From contig CAYJPN010000004.1 of the NCBI GenBank assembly GCA_964372115.1, forward strand, positions 124,001 through 188,000: a DNA stretch of 64,000 nt, written 5' to 3'. A program made the position numbers and the translations under genes. The notes beneath the pieces were generated by a model. The model was not told the DNA's origin and ran no database searches. It was given only the letters and a program-made list of their open reading frames with translations. This document shows positions 1 through 9,479 of the stretch, piece by piece. The DNA is from CG2-30-36-16 sp964372115. GTDB lineage: Bacteria > Bacteroidota > Ignavibacteria > Ignavibacteriales > Ignavibacteriaceae. Every line of letters starts with the position of its first letter. Positions within the stretch are counted from its first letter, which is position 1.

Positions 1-1
1 T

Positions 2-1078
2 TTTGCTGTTCCCGGCATTTACAGATGTAACGGGATGCCGGTAACGGTTTGCGATACAAGTCAAACTTCCACAAGAGGGAATATTTATTTGATGTGGGGC
101 GATCAACGTTTCGGAAACGATAACTCGGATGTTTGGGTTAGTAAATCAACCGACGGAGGAATTACTTGGGGTGAACGAAAAAGAGTGAACAACGATAACA
201 CAACCCGTCATCAATTTTTTCCATGGGTTTCTATAGATCAAACAACCGGGTTTTTATACTTTATATTTTATGACAGACGTGCCACCACAGGAGTAGCCAC
301 GGATGTTTATATCGCTAGATCAACTGACGGCGGAGAAACATTTGATAATTACAAGGTAAGTCAGTCATCTTTTACACCAAATCAAGGTGTATTTTTTGGA
401 GATTATTCCAACATCGCATCGTATGATAAAAAGATTTATCCAATCTGGATGAGGATGGACGGAAATTCTTTAAGCGTTTGGACGGCACTTATTTCGGATA
501 CGACAAACGTTCCGGTTGAGTTGTCGTCATTTAATACCGAGGTCAGCGGTACAGAAGTGGTTCTGAACTGGCAGACTGTAACCGAACTAAACAACTTAGG
601 TTTTGAGATTGAAAGAAAGTTTGTTGATGATATTTCTTCACAATGGGTCCCGTCCGGTTTTGTAAAAGGAAGAGGTACTACCACAGATAAAAACAGTTAT
701 TCCTTTAAAGATAAACCAACCGCTGACGGAAAATATGCCTACCGAATTAAGCAGATTGATTTTAATGGTGAATTCGAATATTCTCAAGAAGTTGAAGTTT
801 ATTTTTCTTCACAGCGCAATTTTGTGCTAAATCAAAATTACCCAAATCCGTTTAACCCGTCTACAACAATCAGCTATCAAATGCCTAAAGAAGATTTTGT
901 TTCGTTAAAAGTGTACGATGTTCTTGGAACCCAGGTTGCTGATTTAATACATGATGTAAAACCCGCCGGTCTTCACGAAGTAAATTTTGACGCCTCTAAA
1001 TTCGGAAGCGGTATTTATATTTGCAAAATGATGGTTGGAAATTTATCGCAGGCAAAACGAATGATTTTTTTGAAATAA
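2..1078 (+). CDS. T9SS-secreted BNR/sialidase-like repeat protein (5' partial)
   Basis: The reading frame is open from the first bases of the window, so the N-terminus lies outside; the ATG at 35 is internal. The visible part has sialidase/BNR-type Asp-box repeats (S-T-D-G-G-x-T-W near 150-170 and a second S-T-D-G-G-E-T-F copy near 320-340). An Ig/fibronectin-like segment follows (VPVELSSFNTEV onward). The last ~80 residues are a canonical type A T9SS sorting domain starting at the NQNYPNPFNPSTTISYQ segment and ending KRMIFLK. Such domains direct export across the outer membrane and surface attachment or release. The repeats suggest a beta-propeller, but the ligand or enzymatic activity cannot be judged because the catalytic region, if any, is missing. 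No terminator was seen in the 44 bases before the next gene. Confidence 0.85.
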   Translation, partial: FAVPGIYRCNGMPVTVCDTSQTSTRGNIYLMWGDQRFGNDNSDVWVSKSTDGGITWGERKRVNNDNTTRHQFFPWVSIDQTTGFLYFIFYDRRATTGVATDVYIARSTDGGETFDNYKVSQSSFTPNQGVFFGDYSNIASYDKKIYPIWMRMDGNSLSVWTALISDTTNVPVELSSFNTEVSGTEVVLNWQTVTELNNLGFEIERKFVDDISSQWVPSGFVKGRGTTTDKNSYSFKDKPTADGKYAYRIKQIDFNGEFEYSQEVEVYFSSQRNFVLNQNYPNPFNPSTTISYQMPKEDFVSLKVYDVLGTQVADLIHDVKPAGLHEVNFDASKFGSGIYICKMMVGNLSQAKRMIFLK

Positions 1079-1122
1079 TACTTTAGCCGTTGGAATGAAT
1101 TTTTTATTAACTTTTTAATTGT

Positions 1123-1902
1123 ATGAATCTAAAACAACGGCTTGAATATCATTACAAAGCATTCAATAAAAAACAAATTGCACCGGACCCGCTTGAGTTT
1201 CTCCATCTTTACGAACATCCGCTCGATATTGAAGCGATGGGAATAATTGCGGCTGTATTCGCGTATGGCAATGTTAACCAGATAAAAAACACACTTCAAA
1301 AAATCCTAATTGCTGCGGATAATAAACCGTTTGATTTTATTTATGACTTTAATAAATCATCGACACAAAAACTCGGGGGTATAATTCATCGCTTTTATAC
1401 AAATAAAGATATAATTTATTTGTTCCAAACTCTTAAGCAAATTTACCGCGAACACAATTCTGTCAAAAATTATTTCCAAAAATTTTACAACTTCCGGGAT
1501 GAAAATTTGAAAAATGCAATCTCAGGTTTTTCAACCGGCTTTTACGATTTGCTGGGGCATTGGTTAAATAAAAAAGATATTTCACCCGGCTTAAGATTTA
1601 TGTTTCCACTGCCCGAGCGAGGAAGCGCGTGTAAACGAACAAATCTTTTACTTAGGTGGATGGTTAGGAAAGACGAATTGGATTTTGGACTTTGGGATGG
1701 AATACCGGCATCAAAATTATTAATACCTGTGGATACACACGTTGCCCGTGTGTGTACTTCACTGAAATTGACAAGTAGAAAAAATGCCGACTGGAAAATG
1801 GCAGAAGAGATAACAAATAAACTCAAAGTATTTGATGCCGAAGACCCTGTTAAATATGACTTCGCAATTTGTCACATCGGGATGCGAAAAATAAAATTTT
1901 AA
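1123..1902 (+). CDS. TIGR02757 family (DUF2400) protein
   Basis: A 259-residue protein recognised as the TIGR02757/DUF2400 family, common in Bacteroidota and relatives. Family-like signatures are the N-terminal DPLEFLHLY segment, the central RWMVRKDELDFGLWDGIP block, PVDTHVARV, and the C-terminal DPVKYDFAICHIGMRK. The general shape, including the PVDTHVARV block, resembles helix-hairpin-helix DNA glycosylases, but the family has no established biochemical role that I know of. The length is normal. It stands alone between a secreted protein and the OPT transporter, with an AT-rich 121-base gap downstream. Confidence 0.85.
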   Translation: MNLKQRLEYHYKAFNKKQIAPDPLEFLHLYEHPLDIEAMGIIAAVFAYGNVNQIKNTLQKILIAADNKPFDFIYDFNKSSTQKLGGIIHRFYTNKDIIYLFQTLKQIYREHNSVKNYFQKFYNFRDENLKNAISGFSTGFYDLLGHWLNKKDISPGLRFMFPLPERGSACKRTNLLLRWMVRKDELDFGLWDGIPASKLLIPVDTHVARVCTSLKLTSRKNADWKMAEEITNKLKVFDAEDPVKYDFAICHIGMRKIKF

Positions 1903-2023
1903 CTTGATATTATTTATTTTAAAAATATTGAGAATTATAACATTTCATTCTTATATTGCGACGTCTTTTTTTAAAAATTGTGCTGCAAAGCAATTGTAAT
2001 CTTAATCTTACAGGAGAAACCAC

Positions 2024-3970
2024 ATGTCAAATGACAAGAAGTTTGTTCCCTTTGTCTCTCCCGACAATAACATGGCAGAGTTTACCGTCAAGGCTCTCGT
2101 TATCGGACTAATTATGTCCGTAATACTTGGCGCCGCTAATGCATACCTTGGTTTAAAAGCCGGTATGACTATTGCCGCCACTTATCCTGCCGCCGTTATA
2201 GGCATGGCGTTAATAAAATTATTCAAAGGCAGTGTACTCGAAGAAAATTTTTCAAGAACAGTTGGTTCAATCGGCGAGTCTATTGCTGCCGGTGCAATAT
2301 TTACTTTGCCCGCATTTTTTATCGCGGGTATTTGGAAACCATTTTACACCCCCGGTAACTACGCAATCTCTACTGCTATTATGATTGCGGGCGGTGTTCT
2401 TGGAATTATGTTTGTCGCTCTTTTAAGAAGAGTGATGGTAGAAGATGCTGAACTTCCTTTCCCTGAATCTGTAGCGGCAGCCGAAATTCACAAAGCCGGT
2501 CAACATGGCGGCGGCGGCTCAAAATTTTTATTTGGTGCAATGGGTTTTGGTGCTTTAGTTCAAACTCTTGCAAAATTTCAATTGTTTGCTACATCTTACG
2601 ACAAAGTAATTGGCGTTGGACGCGGAGGAATTTTATTCCGTTCGCCAGATGTTAGTCCGGCGTATATGGGTGTTGGTTACATTATTGGGCCAAAACTGGC
2701 AGCATTAAACTTTAGCGGCGGTGTACTTGCATGGGGTCTTTTAGCCCCGATCATTGCTTACTTTTCGAACAGTTCATCAGGCGCTGATGCTGATTGGTCC
2801 TCCCTAACCATTGACGCCTGGAAAACTTATGTTAGACCTATTGCAATTGGCGGTATGCTCGTTGGCGCAGGCTATACACTTTGGAAAATGAGAACAAGTT
2901 TAATAGCCGGTATTTCCCGTTCAATCGGCGATGTAAAAAAAGCCGCATCGGGTGAATCCAGTACTGTTAGGACTGATAAAGATATTAGTTTTAAATGGAT
3001 TGTAATCGGTATACTTGTTACCGGTGTTGTTACGTTCTTCATTTATAATTATTTTGCCCAAAACGTTGTTGCTGCACTTGTTGCAACGGTAGTTATGATT
3101 GTAGCAGGTTTCTTCTTTGCCGCGGTGTCAGGCTATCTTGTTGGTATTATTGGTTCAAGCAATAACCCCATTAGCGGTTTAACTCTTTCTACACTTGTTG
3201 TTGCTGCACTCTTAATGGTTGCCCTCGGCATGTCGGGCACAACGGGTATAGCGGCTGTACTTGGTGTAGCAGCTGTTGTTTGCGTTTCAGCGGCGGTTGC
3301 CGGTGAAATGCTCCAAGACTTAAAAGCCGGTCACATCCTCGGCGGTACTCCCTGGAAAATGGAAATTGGCGACATTATTGGTGTTGTTGTTGCTTCTGCA
3401 ATAATGTTCATTCCACTTTTAATATTACACGAAGGCGATATTAAAATGGGCGGAACCGGATTCGGTGGTGCAAATCTGCCGGCTCCTCAAGCAAGTTTGA
3501 TGGCTATTTTATCAAACGGTATAGTTTCCGGTAATATGGAATGGATACTAATCTTTACCGGTATGTTAATGGGTGTTGCGTTTATCTTGATGAATGTAAA
3601 AAGCCCAATGCTTGTTTCAGTGGGTATGTATCTTCCTCTTGGAACTACCTTCGCAATATTTGTTGGTGGTTTAATAAAAGGTATGGTAGAAAGAGTAAAT
3701 GCTAGAAGGAAATTTAACGACGCACAAAAATCGCGCGTTGAGAATATCGGAGTGCTGCTTGCAGCAGGTTTAATTGCGGGCGAGGCGCTCATTGGGCTGC
3801 TCTTTGCCGGGTTGGCTTTCGGTGAATTTGAACTTTTCAAATTTTTTGAAAACCCGACCTTCTTAATCAGCCTTGTTGTGTTTGCTATAATAGCTTACAT
3901 CCTTGTTCAAATACCTGTTAAGAATGCCGGAAGACCGGATGAACCGGCTCCGCCTTCTGCAATGATGTAA
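2024..3970 (+). CDS. OPT family oligopeptide transporter
   Basis: A 648-residue polytopic inner-membrane protein with about 14-16 hydrophobic segments, matching the prokaryotic OPT family. Diagnostic stretches are the first-helix GAANAYLGLKAGMTIAATYPAA motif, the PFPESVAAAEIHKAG segment (~residues 146-160), and the repeated glycine-rich helices. OPT proteins import small peptides, or in some members metal chelates, using the proton gradient. The start ATG is preceded by CAGGAGAAACCAC, a good ribosome binding site. Downstream come a PqqD-like protein and an M20 dipeptidase, suggesting import followed by cytoplasmic hydrolysis, so peptides are the likelier substrate. A perfect hairpin terminator separates it from the next gene. 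Confidence 0.93.
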   Translation: MSNDKKFVPFVSPDNNMAEFTVKALVIGLIMSVILGAANAYLGLKAGMTIAATYPAAVIGMALIKLFKGSVLEENFSRTVGSIGESIAAGAIFTLPAFFIAGIWKPFYTPGNYAISTAIMIAGGVLGIMFVALLRRVMVEDAELPFPESVAAAEIHKAGQHGGGGSKFLFGAMGFGALVQTLAKFQLFATSYDKVIGVGRGGILFRSPDVSPAYMGVGYIIGPKLAALNFSGGVLAWGLLAPIIAYFSNSSSGADADWSSLTIDAWKTYVRPIAIGGMLVGAGYTLWKMRTSLIAGISRSIGDVKKAASGESSTVRTDKDISFKWIVIGILVTGVVTFFIYNYFAQNVVAALVATVVMIVAGFFFAAVSGYLVGIIGSSNNPISGLTLSTLVVAALLMVALGMSGTTGIAAVLGVAAVVCVSAAVAGEMLQDLKAGHILGGTPWKMEIGDIIGVVVASAIMFIPLLILHEGDIKMGGTGFGGANLPAPQASLMAILSNGIVSGNMEWILIFTGMLMGVAFILMNVKSPMLVSVGMYLPLGTTFAIFVGGLIKGMVERVNARRKFNDAQKSRVENIGVLLAAGLIAGEALIGLLFAGLAFGEFELFKFFENPTFLISLVVFAIIAYILVQIPVKNAGRPDEPAPPSAMM

Positions 3971-3980
3971 TATTTTTTTC

Positions 3981-4014
3981 GGAATGGCAGTTCATTACTG
4001 CCATTCCTTTTTTT
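3981..4014 (+). terminator. Rho-independent terminator after the OPT gene
   Basis: A perfect 11-bp stem (GGAATGGCAGT, 3981-3991, with ACTGCCATTCC, 3997-4007) and a 5-base loop are followed by a run of T. It lies only about 20 bases before the next same-strand start, so it may act as a partial terminator that lowers expression of the PqqD-like and pepD genes relative to the transporter. Confidence 0.9.
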
Positions 4015-4033
4015 ATTTCTGGAGATTCTTAGT

Positions 4034-4402
4034 TTGTTCGGTAAGAGAAAAATAATAAGCGATATTAATTACCTGGAGTTAACGCCGGCTCATATCCATC
4101 AGTACGTTTTAGAGGAAGATGGTAAAGTTTCTGTTTTAGTTCCTCGTTTTAAAAATAAAGTTTTATTTGAACTTTCATCTCAGTTCCGCTCATCAACGGT
4201 AAAAGCCAAATTAGACAAGTTCGGGTCTCAAACATGGCTTGCAATTGACGGTGAAAAAAAAGTACAAAAAATTATTGATAATTTAAGAAATAACTTCGGT
4301 GAAGAAATTGAACCCGCCGAAGAAAGAGTTACAACATTTTTAACTGAACTTTATAAATTTAAGTTTATAACATTTTATGAATTAACAACGAGAAGGAGTT
4401 AG
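4034..4402 (+). CDS. PqqD-like (RRE-fold) protein
   Basis: A 122-residue protein with a TTG start chosen because GGAGA lies at 4021-4025, about 8 bases upstream, and no ATG fits. The second half (LDKFGSQTWLAIDGEKKVQ onward, through the IDNLRNNFGEE and FLTELYKFKFI segments) matches the PqqD family winged-helix pattern of L-x-x-x-G-S-x-x-W-x-x-x-D-G, a family that binds leader peptides in PQQ and other RiPP pathways. No radical SAM enzyme or precursor peptide is nearby. It lies between the OPT transporter and pepD, with its stop 2 bases before the pepD start, so it is translationally linked to the dipeptidase. Its role here is unknown. Peptide binding is an inference from the fold. Confidence 0.75.
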   Translation: MFGKRKIISDINYLELTPAHIHQYVLEEDGKVSVLVPRFKNKVLFELSSQFRSSTVKAKLDKFGSQTWLAIDGEKKVQKIIDNLRNNFGEEIEPAEERVTTFLTELYKFKFITFYELTTRRS

Positions 4403-4404
4403 TT

Positions 4405-5865
4405 ATGGGTGATAATTTAGGACACCTAAAACCCGCTTCCTTGTGGAAGCATTTCGAAGAGATCTGCAAAAGACCTCATCCATCAAGGAAAGAACAGTTA
4501 GTAGCCGAATATGTAGTATCGGTGGCAAAAAAAAACAAGTTAGATTACAAGATCGATGCATTCGGCAATATTGTAATTAGTAAACCAGCAACAAAAGGAA
4601 AAGAAAATCTAAAAGCCGTAGTGCTTCAAGGACATCTTGATATGGTTGCGGAAAAAAACAGCGATGTAAAACATAATTTTGACAAAGACCCGATTCAGGC
4701 ATACGCTGATGGCGATTGGGTAAAAGCAAAAGGCACAACCCTTGGTTCAGATAACGGTATCGGCGGCGCTGCTGCACTTGCCGTTCTCGAAGCAAAAAAT
4801 ATTGAACATGGTCCATTGGAAGCTTTATTTACTCTTGACGAAGAAACCGGATTATTCGGCGCACAGGCTTTAAAATCAGGATTTGTAAATGCAGATATTC
4901 TGCTTAACCTCGACTCGGAAGAAGATGGTGCACTTTATATAGGTTGTGCAGGCGGACAGAGTACTATCGCTAAATTTACTTTTAGCCCATCAGATGCTCC
5001 AGCTAATACTGCAGCAAAGGAAATAAAAATTACCGGTTTATTAGGCGGTCATTCAGGCCTCAATATTCAAGATGGCAGAGGCAATGCAATAAAAATAATG
5101 GCGCGTTTACTCTATTCGCTTACAAATAATTTCGGAGCTCGTCTTGTTACAGTAAACGGAGGAAGCAAGCACAACGCAATTCCACGCGAGTGTTTTGCTG
5201 TTGTACGCGTTCCTAAAAATAAAGCCGCAGATGTTACTGCTTTTGTTGAAAGTTATAACGAAACTGTAAAATCAGAATTAGCTTCGGTAGAACCAAATCT
5301 GCAAGTTGTAGCTGCTGATTCCAGATCAAAAGCAAAGATGATGGATAAAATAACATCAGCTAATTTAGTTAACGCACTTTATGGTGTTGCGCATGGCGTT
5401 ATAAAAATGAGCGCCGATATAAAAGGTCTTGTTGAAACGTCAACAAACCTTGCCGTTATTGAAACCAAAGGTAAAAATGTTGTTGTAACAACAAGCCAGC
5501 GCAGTTCTGTTGAATCTGAAAAAACAGATATATCAGCCCAGGTTGGTTTGGTTTTCAAAATGGCAAAAGCCGATGTAAAACAAAGCGATGGTTACCCGGG
5601 ATGGAAACCTGACATTCATTCACCGGTTCTAACAACCATGACGAATGTTTATAAAAAAGCGTACAAGAAAAAACCTGAAATAAAAGCAATTCACGCAGGT
5701 TTAGAATGCGGTATTATAAAAGAAAGATATCCTGATATGGATATGATTTCTTTTGGTCCAACTATTGAAGGTGCTCACTCACCTGATGAAAAAGTTCAAA
5801 TAAGCACAGTTCAAAAATTCTGGGATCTTCTTCTTGCAACCTTGAAGAATATTCCTGCTAAATAA
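4405..5865 (+). CDS. pepD: Aminoacyl-histidine dipeptidase (M20 family PepD)
   Basis: A 486-residue cytoplasmic zinc dipeptidase of the PepD/Xaa-His type in family M20. Metal and catalytic segments are visible: GHLDMVAEKN (His and Asp ligands), GSDNGIGGAAALAVLE, the catalytic DEETGLFGAQAL, LDSEEDGALYIGCAGG, and the late AIHAGLECGIIKERYPDMDMISFGP block. It hydrolyses dipeptides such as Xaa-His to free amino acids. The ATG follows AAGGAG directly after the PqqD-like gene stop. With the OPT transporter it forms a coherent peptide uptake and degradation unit. A terminator follows at 5881. Confidence 0.95.
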   Translation: MGDNLGHLKPASLWKHFEEICKRPHPSRKEQLVAEYVVSVAKKNKLDYKIDAFGNIVISKPATKGKENLKAVVLQGHLDMVAEKNSDVKHNFDKDPIQAYADGDWVKAKGTTLGSDNGIGGAAALAVLEAKNIEHGPLEALFTLDEETGLFGAQALKSGFVNADILLNLDSEEDGALYIGCAGGQSTIAKFTFSPSDAPANTAAKEIKITGLLGGHSGLNIQDGRGNAIKIMARLLYSLTNNFGARLVTVNGGSKHNAIPRECFAVVRVPKNKAADVTAFVESYNETVKSELASVEPNLQVVAADSRSKAKMMDKITSANLVNALYGVAHGVIKMSADIKGLVETSTNLAVIETKGKNVVVTTSQRSSVESEKTDISAQVGLVFKMAKADVKQSDGYPGWKPDIHSPVLTTMTNVYKKAYKKKPEIKAIHAGLECGIIKERYPDMDMISFGPTIEGAHSPDEKVQISTVQKFWDLLLATLKNIPAK

Positions 5866-5880
5866 ATAAGAAGTGTTAAT

Positions 5881-5912
5881 GCCCCTTTGTAATTGCGAAG
5901 GGGCTTTTTTAT
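5881..5912 (+). terminator. Rho-independent terminator after pepD
   Basis: Stem GCCCCTT (5881-5887) pairs with AAGGGGC (5898-5904), with a 10-base loop, followed by TTTTTTATTTT. It closes the peptide utilisation unit. Confidence 0.88.
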
Positions 5913-5942
5913 TTTCTCCATCATCGTATCAATAAATAACTT

Positions 5943-7295
5943 ATGAAAACTGCACTAAAAACAAAACCCCAGCCATCAGCATTATTCCGTTGGTTAGTAC
6001 TTGTTGTAATCAGCTTTGCTATGTTCGGCAATTATTATATTTACGACAGTATTAGTCCACTTGCCGATGTGTTGAAACAACAACTTGGTTATTCCGATGC
6101 TAACATTGGTTTGCTAAATGCAATTTACAGTTTTCCAAACATCATAATGGTTCTAATCGGCGGTTTGATTATCGACAGGATAGGAACCAGAAAATCGGTT
6201 CTTATTTTTACCGTACTTATTATGCTTGGCGCCCTTGTAACGGCAGTAAAAGGCAACATCATTACTATGTCAGCCGGCAGATTAATTTTCGGGCTTGGTG
6301 CGGAATCGATGATAGTTGCAATAACTACAATTATTGCGAGATGGTTTAAAGGAAAAGAACTTTCTTTAGCATTCGGGTTAAATTTAACGGTTGCCCGCCT
6401 CGGTTCATTCATGGCGTTAAATTCTCCTAGTTGGGGAAAAAGCTTGTACGCTTACTGGCAGTCGCCTTTATGGATAACTGTTGCTGCAGGCGGTTTTGCA
6501 ATGTTGTGCATTGCGCTCTATTATTTTATAGATGTTTACGCAAGTAATAACTATGAACTTCCGAAAGAAGGAAATCAGGATAAAATTAATATAAAGGAAA
6601 TCTTTAACTTTGGAAAATCCTTCTGGTTTATAACTGCATTATGCGTTACTTTTTATTCGGCAATGTTTCCATTCCAAACTTTTGCAGTTAAATTTTTTCA
6701 AGAAGCTCACAATACCTCCCGTGAGGTTGGCGGCAGCCTTTCGAGTATGCTAACTTTAGCCGCGATGATTTTTACACCTATTTTTGGTTACCTTTCTGAC
6801 AAATTTGGAAAACGCTCCCTTTTAATGATGTTTGGTTCGCTGTTGATAATTCCTGTTTATTTAATGATGGCTTACAAGTTTGGTAAACCCGATGTTATGA
6901 TGCCGGGCGATTTTTTAAATATCAGTATTGGTTTTGCCGATTTAAATGTTGCTCTGCCAAAGTATCTTCTTCTACCGATGGGAATGATGGGAATTGCTTT
7001 TTCGCTTGTCCCTGCTGTAATGTGGCCTTCCGTAGCGCTTGTTGTTAAAGAGGCAAAGCTCGGTACCGCTTATGGTTTAATGACGATGATTCAGAATATC
7101 GGTTTGTTCGCTTTTAATATTATTATTGGTTATGCAAATGATATTTCAGGTGCAACAGCACAAAACCCTGGAGGTTATAATCTTGGAATGTGGATATTTT
7201 CAGTCCTGGGATTTTTAGGGCTCTTCTTCGCCTTTTTGTTACGCCAATCTGAAAGAGGGGTTGGTGGTCATGGACTTGAAGATGGAATGAAATAA
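5943..7295 (+). CDS. Major facilitator superfamily transporter
   Basis: A 450-residue protein with about 12 hydrophobic segments and MFS hallmarks: the inter-helix 2-3 motif GGLIIDRIGTRKSVL (~residues 78-92), an N-domain GLGAESM segment, and the second-half copy GYLSDKFGKRSLL. The substrate cannot be told from sequence. It is a solitary gene after a terminator. The following 239 bases (7296-7534) are AT-rich and hold no recognisable gene or clear hairpin. Confidence 0.9.
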   Translation: MKTALKTKPQPSALFRWLVLVVISFAMFGNYYIYDSISPLADVLKQQLGYSDANIGLLNAIYSFPNIIMVLIGGLIIDRIGTRKSVLIFTVLIMLGALVTAVKGNIITMSAGRLIFGLGAESMIVAITTIIARWFKGKELSLAFGLNLTVARLGSFMALNSPSWGKSLYAYWQSPLWITVAAGGFAMLCIALYYFIDVYASNNYELPKEGNQDKINIKEIFNFGKSFWFITALCVTFYSAMFPFQTFAVKFFQEAHNTSREVGGSLSSMLTLAAMIFTPIFGYLSDKFGKRSLLMMFGSLLIIPVYLMMAYKFGKPDVMMPGDFLNISIGFADLNVALPKYLLLPMGMMGIAFSLVPAVMWPSVALVVKEAKLGTAYGLMTMIQNIGLFAFNIIIGYANDISGATAQNPGGYNLGMWIFSVLGFLGLFFAFLLRQSERGVGGHGLEDGMK

Positions 7296-7534
7296 AAACA
7301 AGCGAAGATAAAAAAAATAACTATGTATCCTTTATCTAATTAGTTTAGCTTTTTAATTATTGGTTGGAATTTTCCCGAATAAAAAAAATGCGCGAATATT
7401 CATCCGTCAAGTACCGCTGATAGCAAACATTTTTTCTGCAACCAAAAAAAGACTAACGTCAAGTAGATAATTTTCCTGTTCCGTTTAATTGAAATTATTG
7501 TTAAGTTAATGATAACATAGAGATAAAATTCAGA

Positions 7535-8305
7535 ATGCAAGTTTACGGAATAAAATATTTATCGCTCGCTGCATTTCTGCTGGTTTTAAACTCCAGCGTC
7601 AATGCACAAGCCTTTGGTTTCGGTTGTCTCGGCTTCGTTGGAGGTTATGGCGGCTATAGTATGCAAAGATATGAACCAACCGGATTAAATAATTACATAC
7701 AAGTTTTTAACAGTATCCGAACTGATTCGTTAACCGAGAAAATGCCGAACTTTGGAACTGCTACAGGATATAGAGCCGGTGTAAACTTTTTTAGAGCAAA
7801 TTTTAGCGGATTTATTCTAACCTTCAAAGGTTTTTATCAAGCACTCAGGGAAAAAAAATCAGCCCAGTTATACGCGGTAAATACCGGGGTCAGTTCGGTT
7901 ACATACCAACTCGATATTAAAGGATGGGGTGCGGGTATTGATTTAGGCACTACAATTATTGGCGGATTAAGCTGGAAGGTAATTGATGCAGCGGTTACAT
8001 TTAACAGTTTAAATTTTAAAACAACAACAAATAACCCCAGCGGGTATACTGTTCTGTTGAACTACGCTACTGATAAACCTGCATTAGGTTATTCTATTGG
8101 TACAGGATTTATTTTTGATATTATTGAAGATTATATTTCAATTGAGGGTTTAGCCGGTTACTCTGTTTTTAGTATTGATACAGTGCAGCTTGCTGACGGT
8201 ACGATACTTTCATTAAATGAAAATAGCGCCGCACCAATGAAAGATTTTATAAAAAGCGGCGGGTTTAACGCCGTTGTTCAACTAAACATAGGCTTTCCAT
8301 TTTAA
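7535..8305 (+). CDS. Predicted small outer-membrane beta-barrel protein
   Basis: A 256-residue protein with an N-terminal signal peptide (hydrophobic LSLAAFLLVLNSSVNA, cleavage near residue 24). It has alternating amphipathic strands rich in Gly, Tyr and Phe and ends in a C-terminal phenylalanine, as is usual for outer-membrane barrels. I do not recognise the family. It sits 18 bases before an aminopeptidase gene on the same strand, possibly co-transcribed, but no functional link is evident. Confidence 0.65.
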   Translation: MQVYGIKYLSLAAFLLVLNSSVNAQAFGFGCLGFVGGYGGYSMQRYEPTGLNNYIQVFNSIRTDSLTEKMPNFGTATGYRAGVNFFRANFSGFILTFKGFYQALREKKSAQLYAVNTGVSSVTYQLDIKGWGAGIDLGTTIIGGLSWKVIDAAVTFNSLNFKTTTNNPSGYTVLLNYATDKPALGYSIGTGFIFDIIEDYISIEGLAGYSVFSIDTVQLADGTILSLNENSAAPMKDFIKSGGFNAVVQLNIGFPF

Positions 8306-8323
8306 TAAAACACTAAAAAATTT

Positions 8324-9289
8324 ATGAAATTAACAAAACTTGATAGCGCTGCTGAAATTGCCATAAAAACTTGTATGGCAGTAAAAAAGAATGAAAAAAT
8401 TTTAGTTATAACCGATGAGTTAAAACGTGATATTGGTTATGCTTTATACTCAAATGCAGTAAGGCTTGGTTATAAGGCTCTGTTAGTTGAAATGAAGAGT
8501 GGAAAAATTAACGGCGAAGAACCATCGGAGGAAGTAGCCTATTTAATGCAAAATTTTGATGTCGTTTTTTGTCCGACAGCAAAATCTCTTACTCACACGG
8601 ATGCTCGCAGAAGTGCATCTGCTAAGGGAGTTCGTGTAGCAACATTCCCGGGAATTACAAAAGAAGTAATGATAAGGGGAATGAACGCAGATTATACAAA
8701 AATTGCAAAGCTTTCGATAAAGCTTAAAAAGATTCTCGAAAAAGGGAAGGAAGTTAGAGTAACAGCACCATCGGGCACTGATATAAGTTTTTCTATAAAG
8801 GGAAGAACTTCATATGCCAGTAAAGGTTTATTTCATAAAAAAGGTGAAAGCGGTAATCTGCCGACCGGCGAAACCTTCTTGGCTCCGGTAGAAGGAACAA
8901 GTAACGGTGTTTTTGTGGTGGATGGTTCTATGGCTGGATTAGGTTTGATAAAAAATGCAAATATTAAAATTGAAGTTGAAAACGGATATGCCACAAAAAT
9001 TACCGGTGGTAAAATGGCTTCAAAGCTAAAGCAGCAGTTGGACGGTGTTGGAAAACAGGCGCGTAATATTGCTGAATTTGGTATTGGAACAAACGACAGC
9101 GCCAAACTGAGTGGTATTTTGCTTGAAGATGAAAAAGTAATGGGGACAATACATATTGCGTTGGGCAACAATGTTTCGATGGGCGGTAGTGTAAATATTC
9201 CGATACACCTCGATGGTATAATAAAAAAACCAACGGTTTATCTCGATGGCAAAATGATAATGGAAAACGGAAAACTGTTTATTAAATAG
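8324..9289 (+). CDS. M29-like aminopeptidase
   Basis: A 321-residue cytoplasmic protein resembling the leucyl/M29-type aminopeptidase group found in many bacteria and archaea. Supporting segments are the N-terminal KKNEKILVITDE fold, the TAKSLTHTDARR block, EGTSNGVFVVDGS, the metal-ligand-like EFGIGTN, TIHIALGNN and HLDGI. These Glu/His positions match the metal-binding pattern of family M29 and its relatives. Substrate preference is not predictable. It is about 90 residues shorter than classical AmpS/AmpT enzymes, as in the shorter subfamily. Confidence 0.8.
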   Translation: MKLTKLDSAAEIAIKTCMAVKKNEKILVITDELKRDIGYALYSNAVRLGYKALLVEMKSGKINGEEPSEEVAYLMQNFDVVFCPTAKSLTHTDARRSASAKGVRVATFPGITKEVMIRGMNADYTKIAKLSIKLKKILEKGKEVRVTAPSGTDISFSIKGRTSYASKGLFHKKGESGNLPTGETFLAPVEGTSNGVFVVDGSMAGLGLIKNANIKIEVENGYATKITGGKMASKLKQQLDGVGKQARNIAEFGIGTNDSAKLSGILLEDEKVMGTIHIALGNNVSMGGSVNIPIHLDGIIKKPTVYLDGKMIMENGKLFIK

Positions 9290-9479
9290 AAGAAAACATT
9301 TTTCTTATAGATTACAGAACACTAATTTTAAGATTAACCTCCGGTAGTATTGTTTGTTATCGTCATTCATTCTATTTTTATAAATAAAATTTTTATTCTT
9401 TCGGAAATCTATGAAATATTGCTACAACTTGTTAATGATTCTGAAAACCCCCTTTTTATCATCAATTCATATTACTCCC

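Noticed and set aside
9026..9233. Overlapping minus-strand frames inside the aminopeptidase gene
   Set aside because: They are shadows of the + strand coding sequence with no domain similarity.
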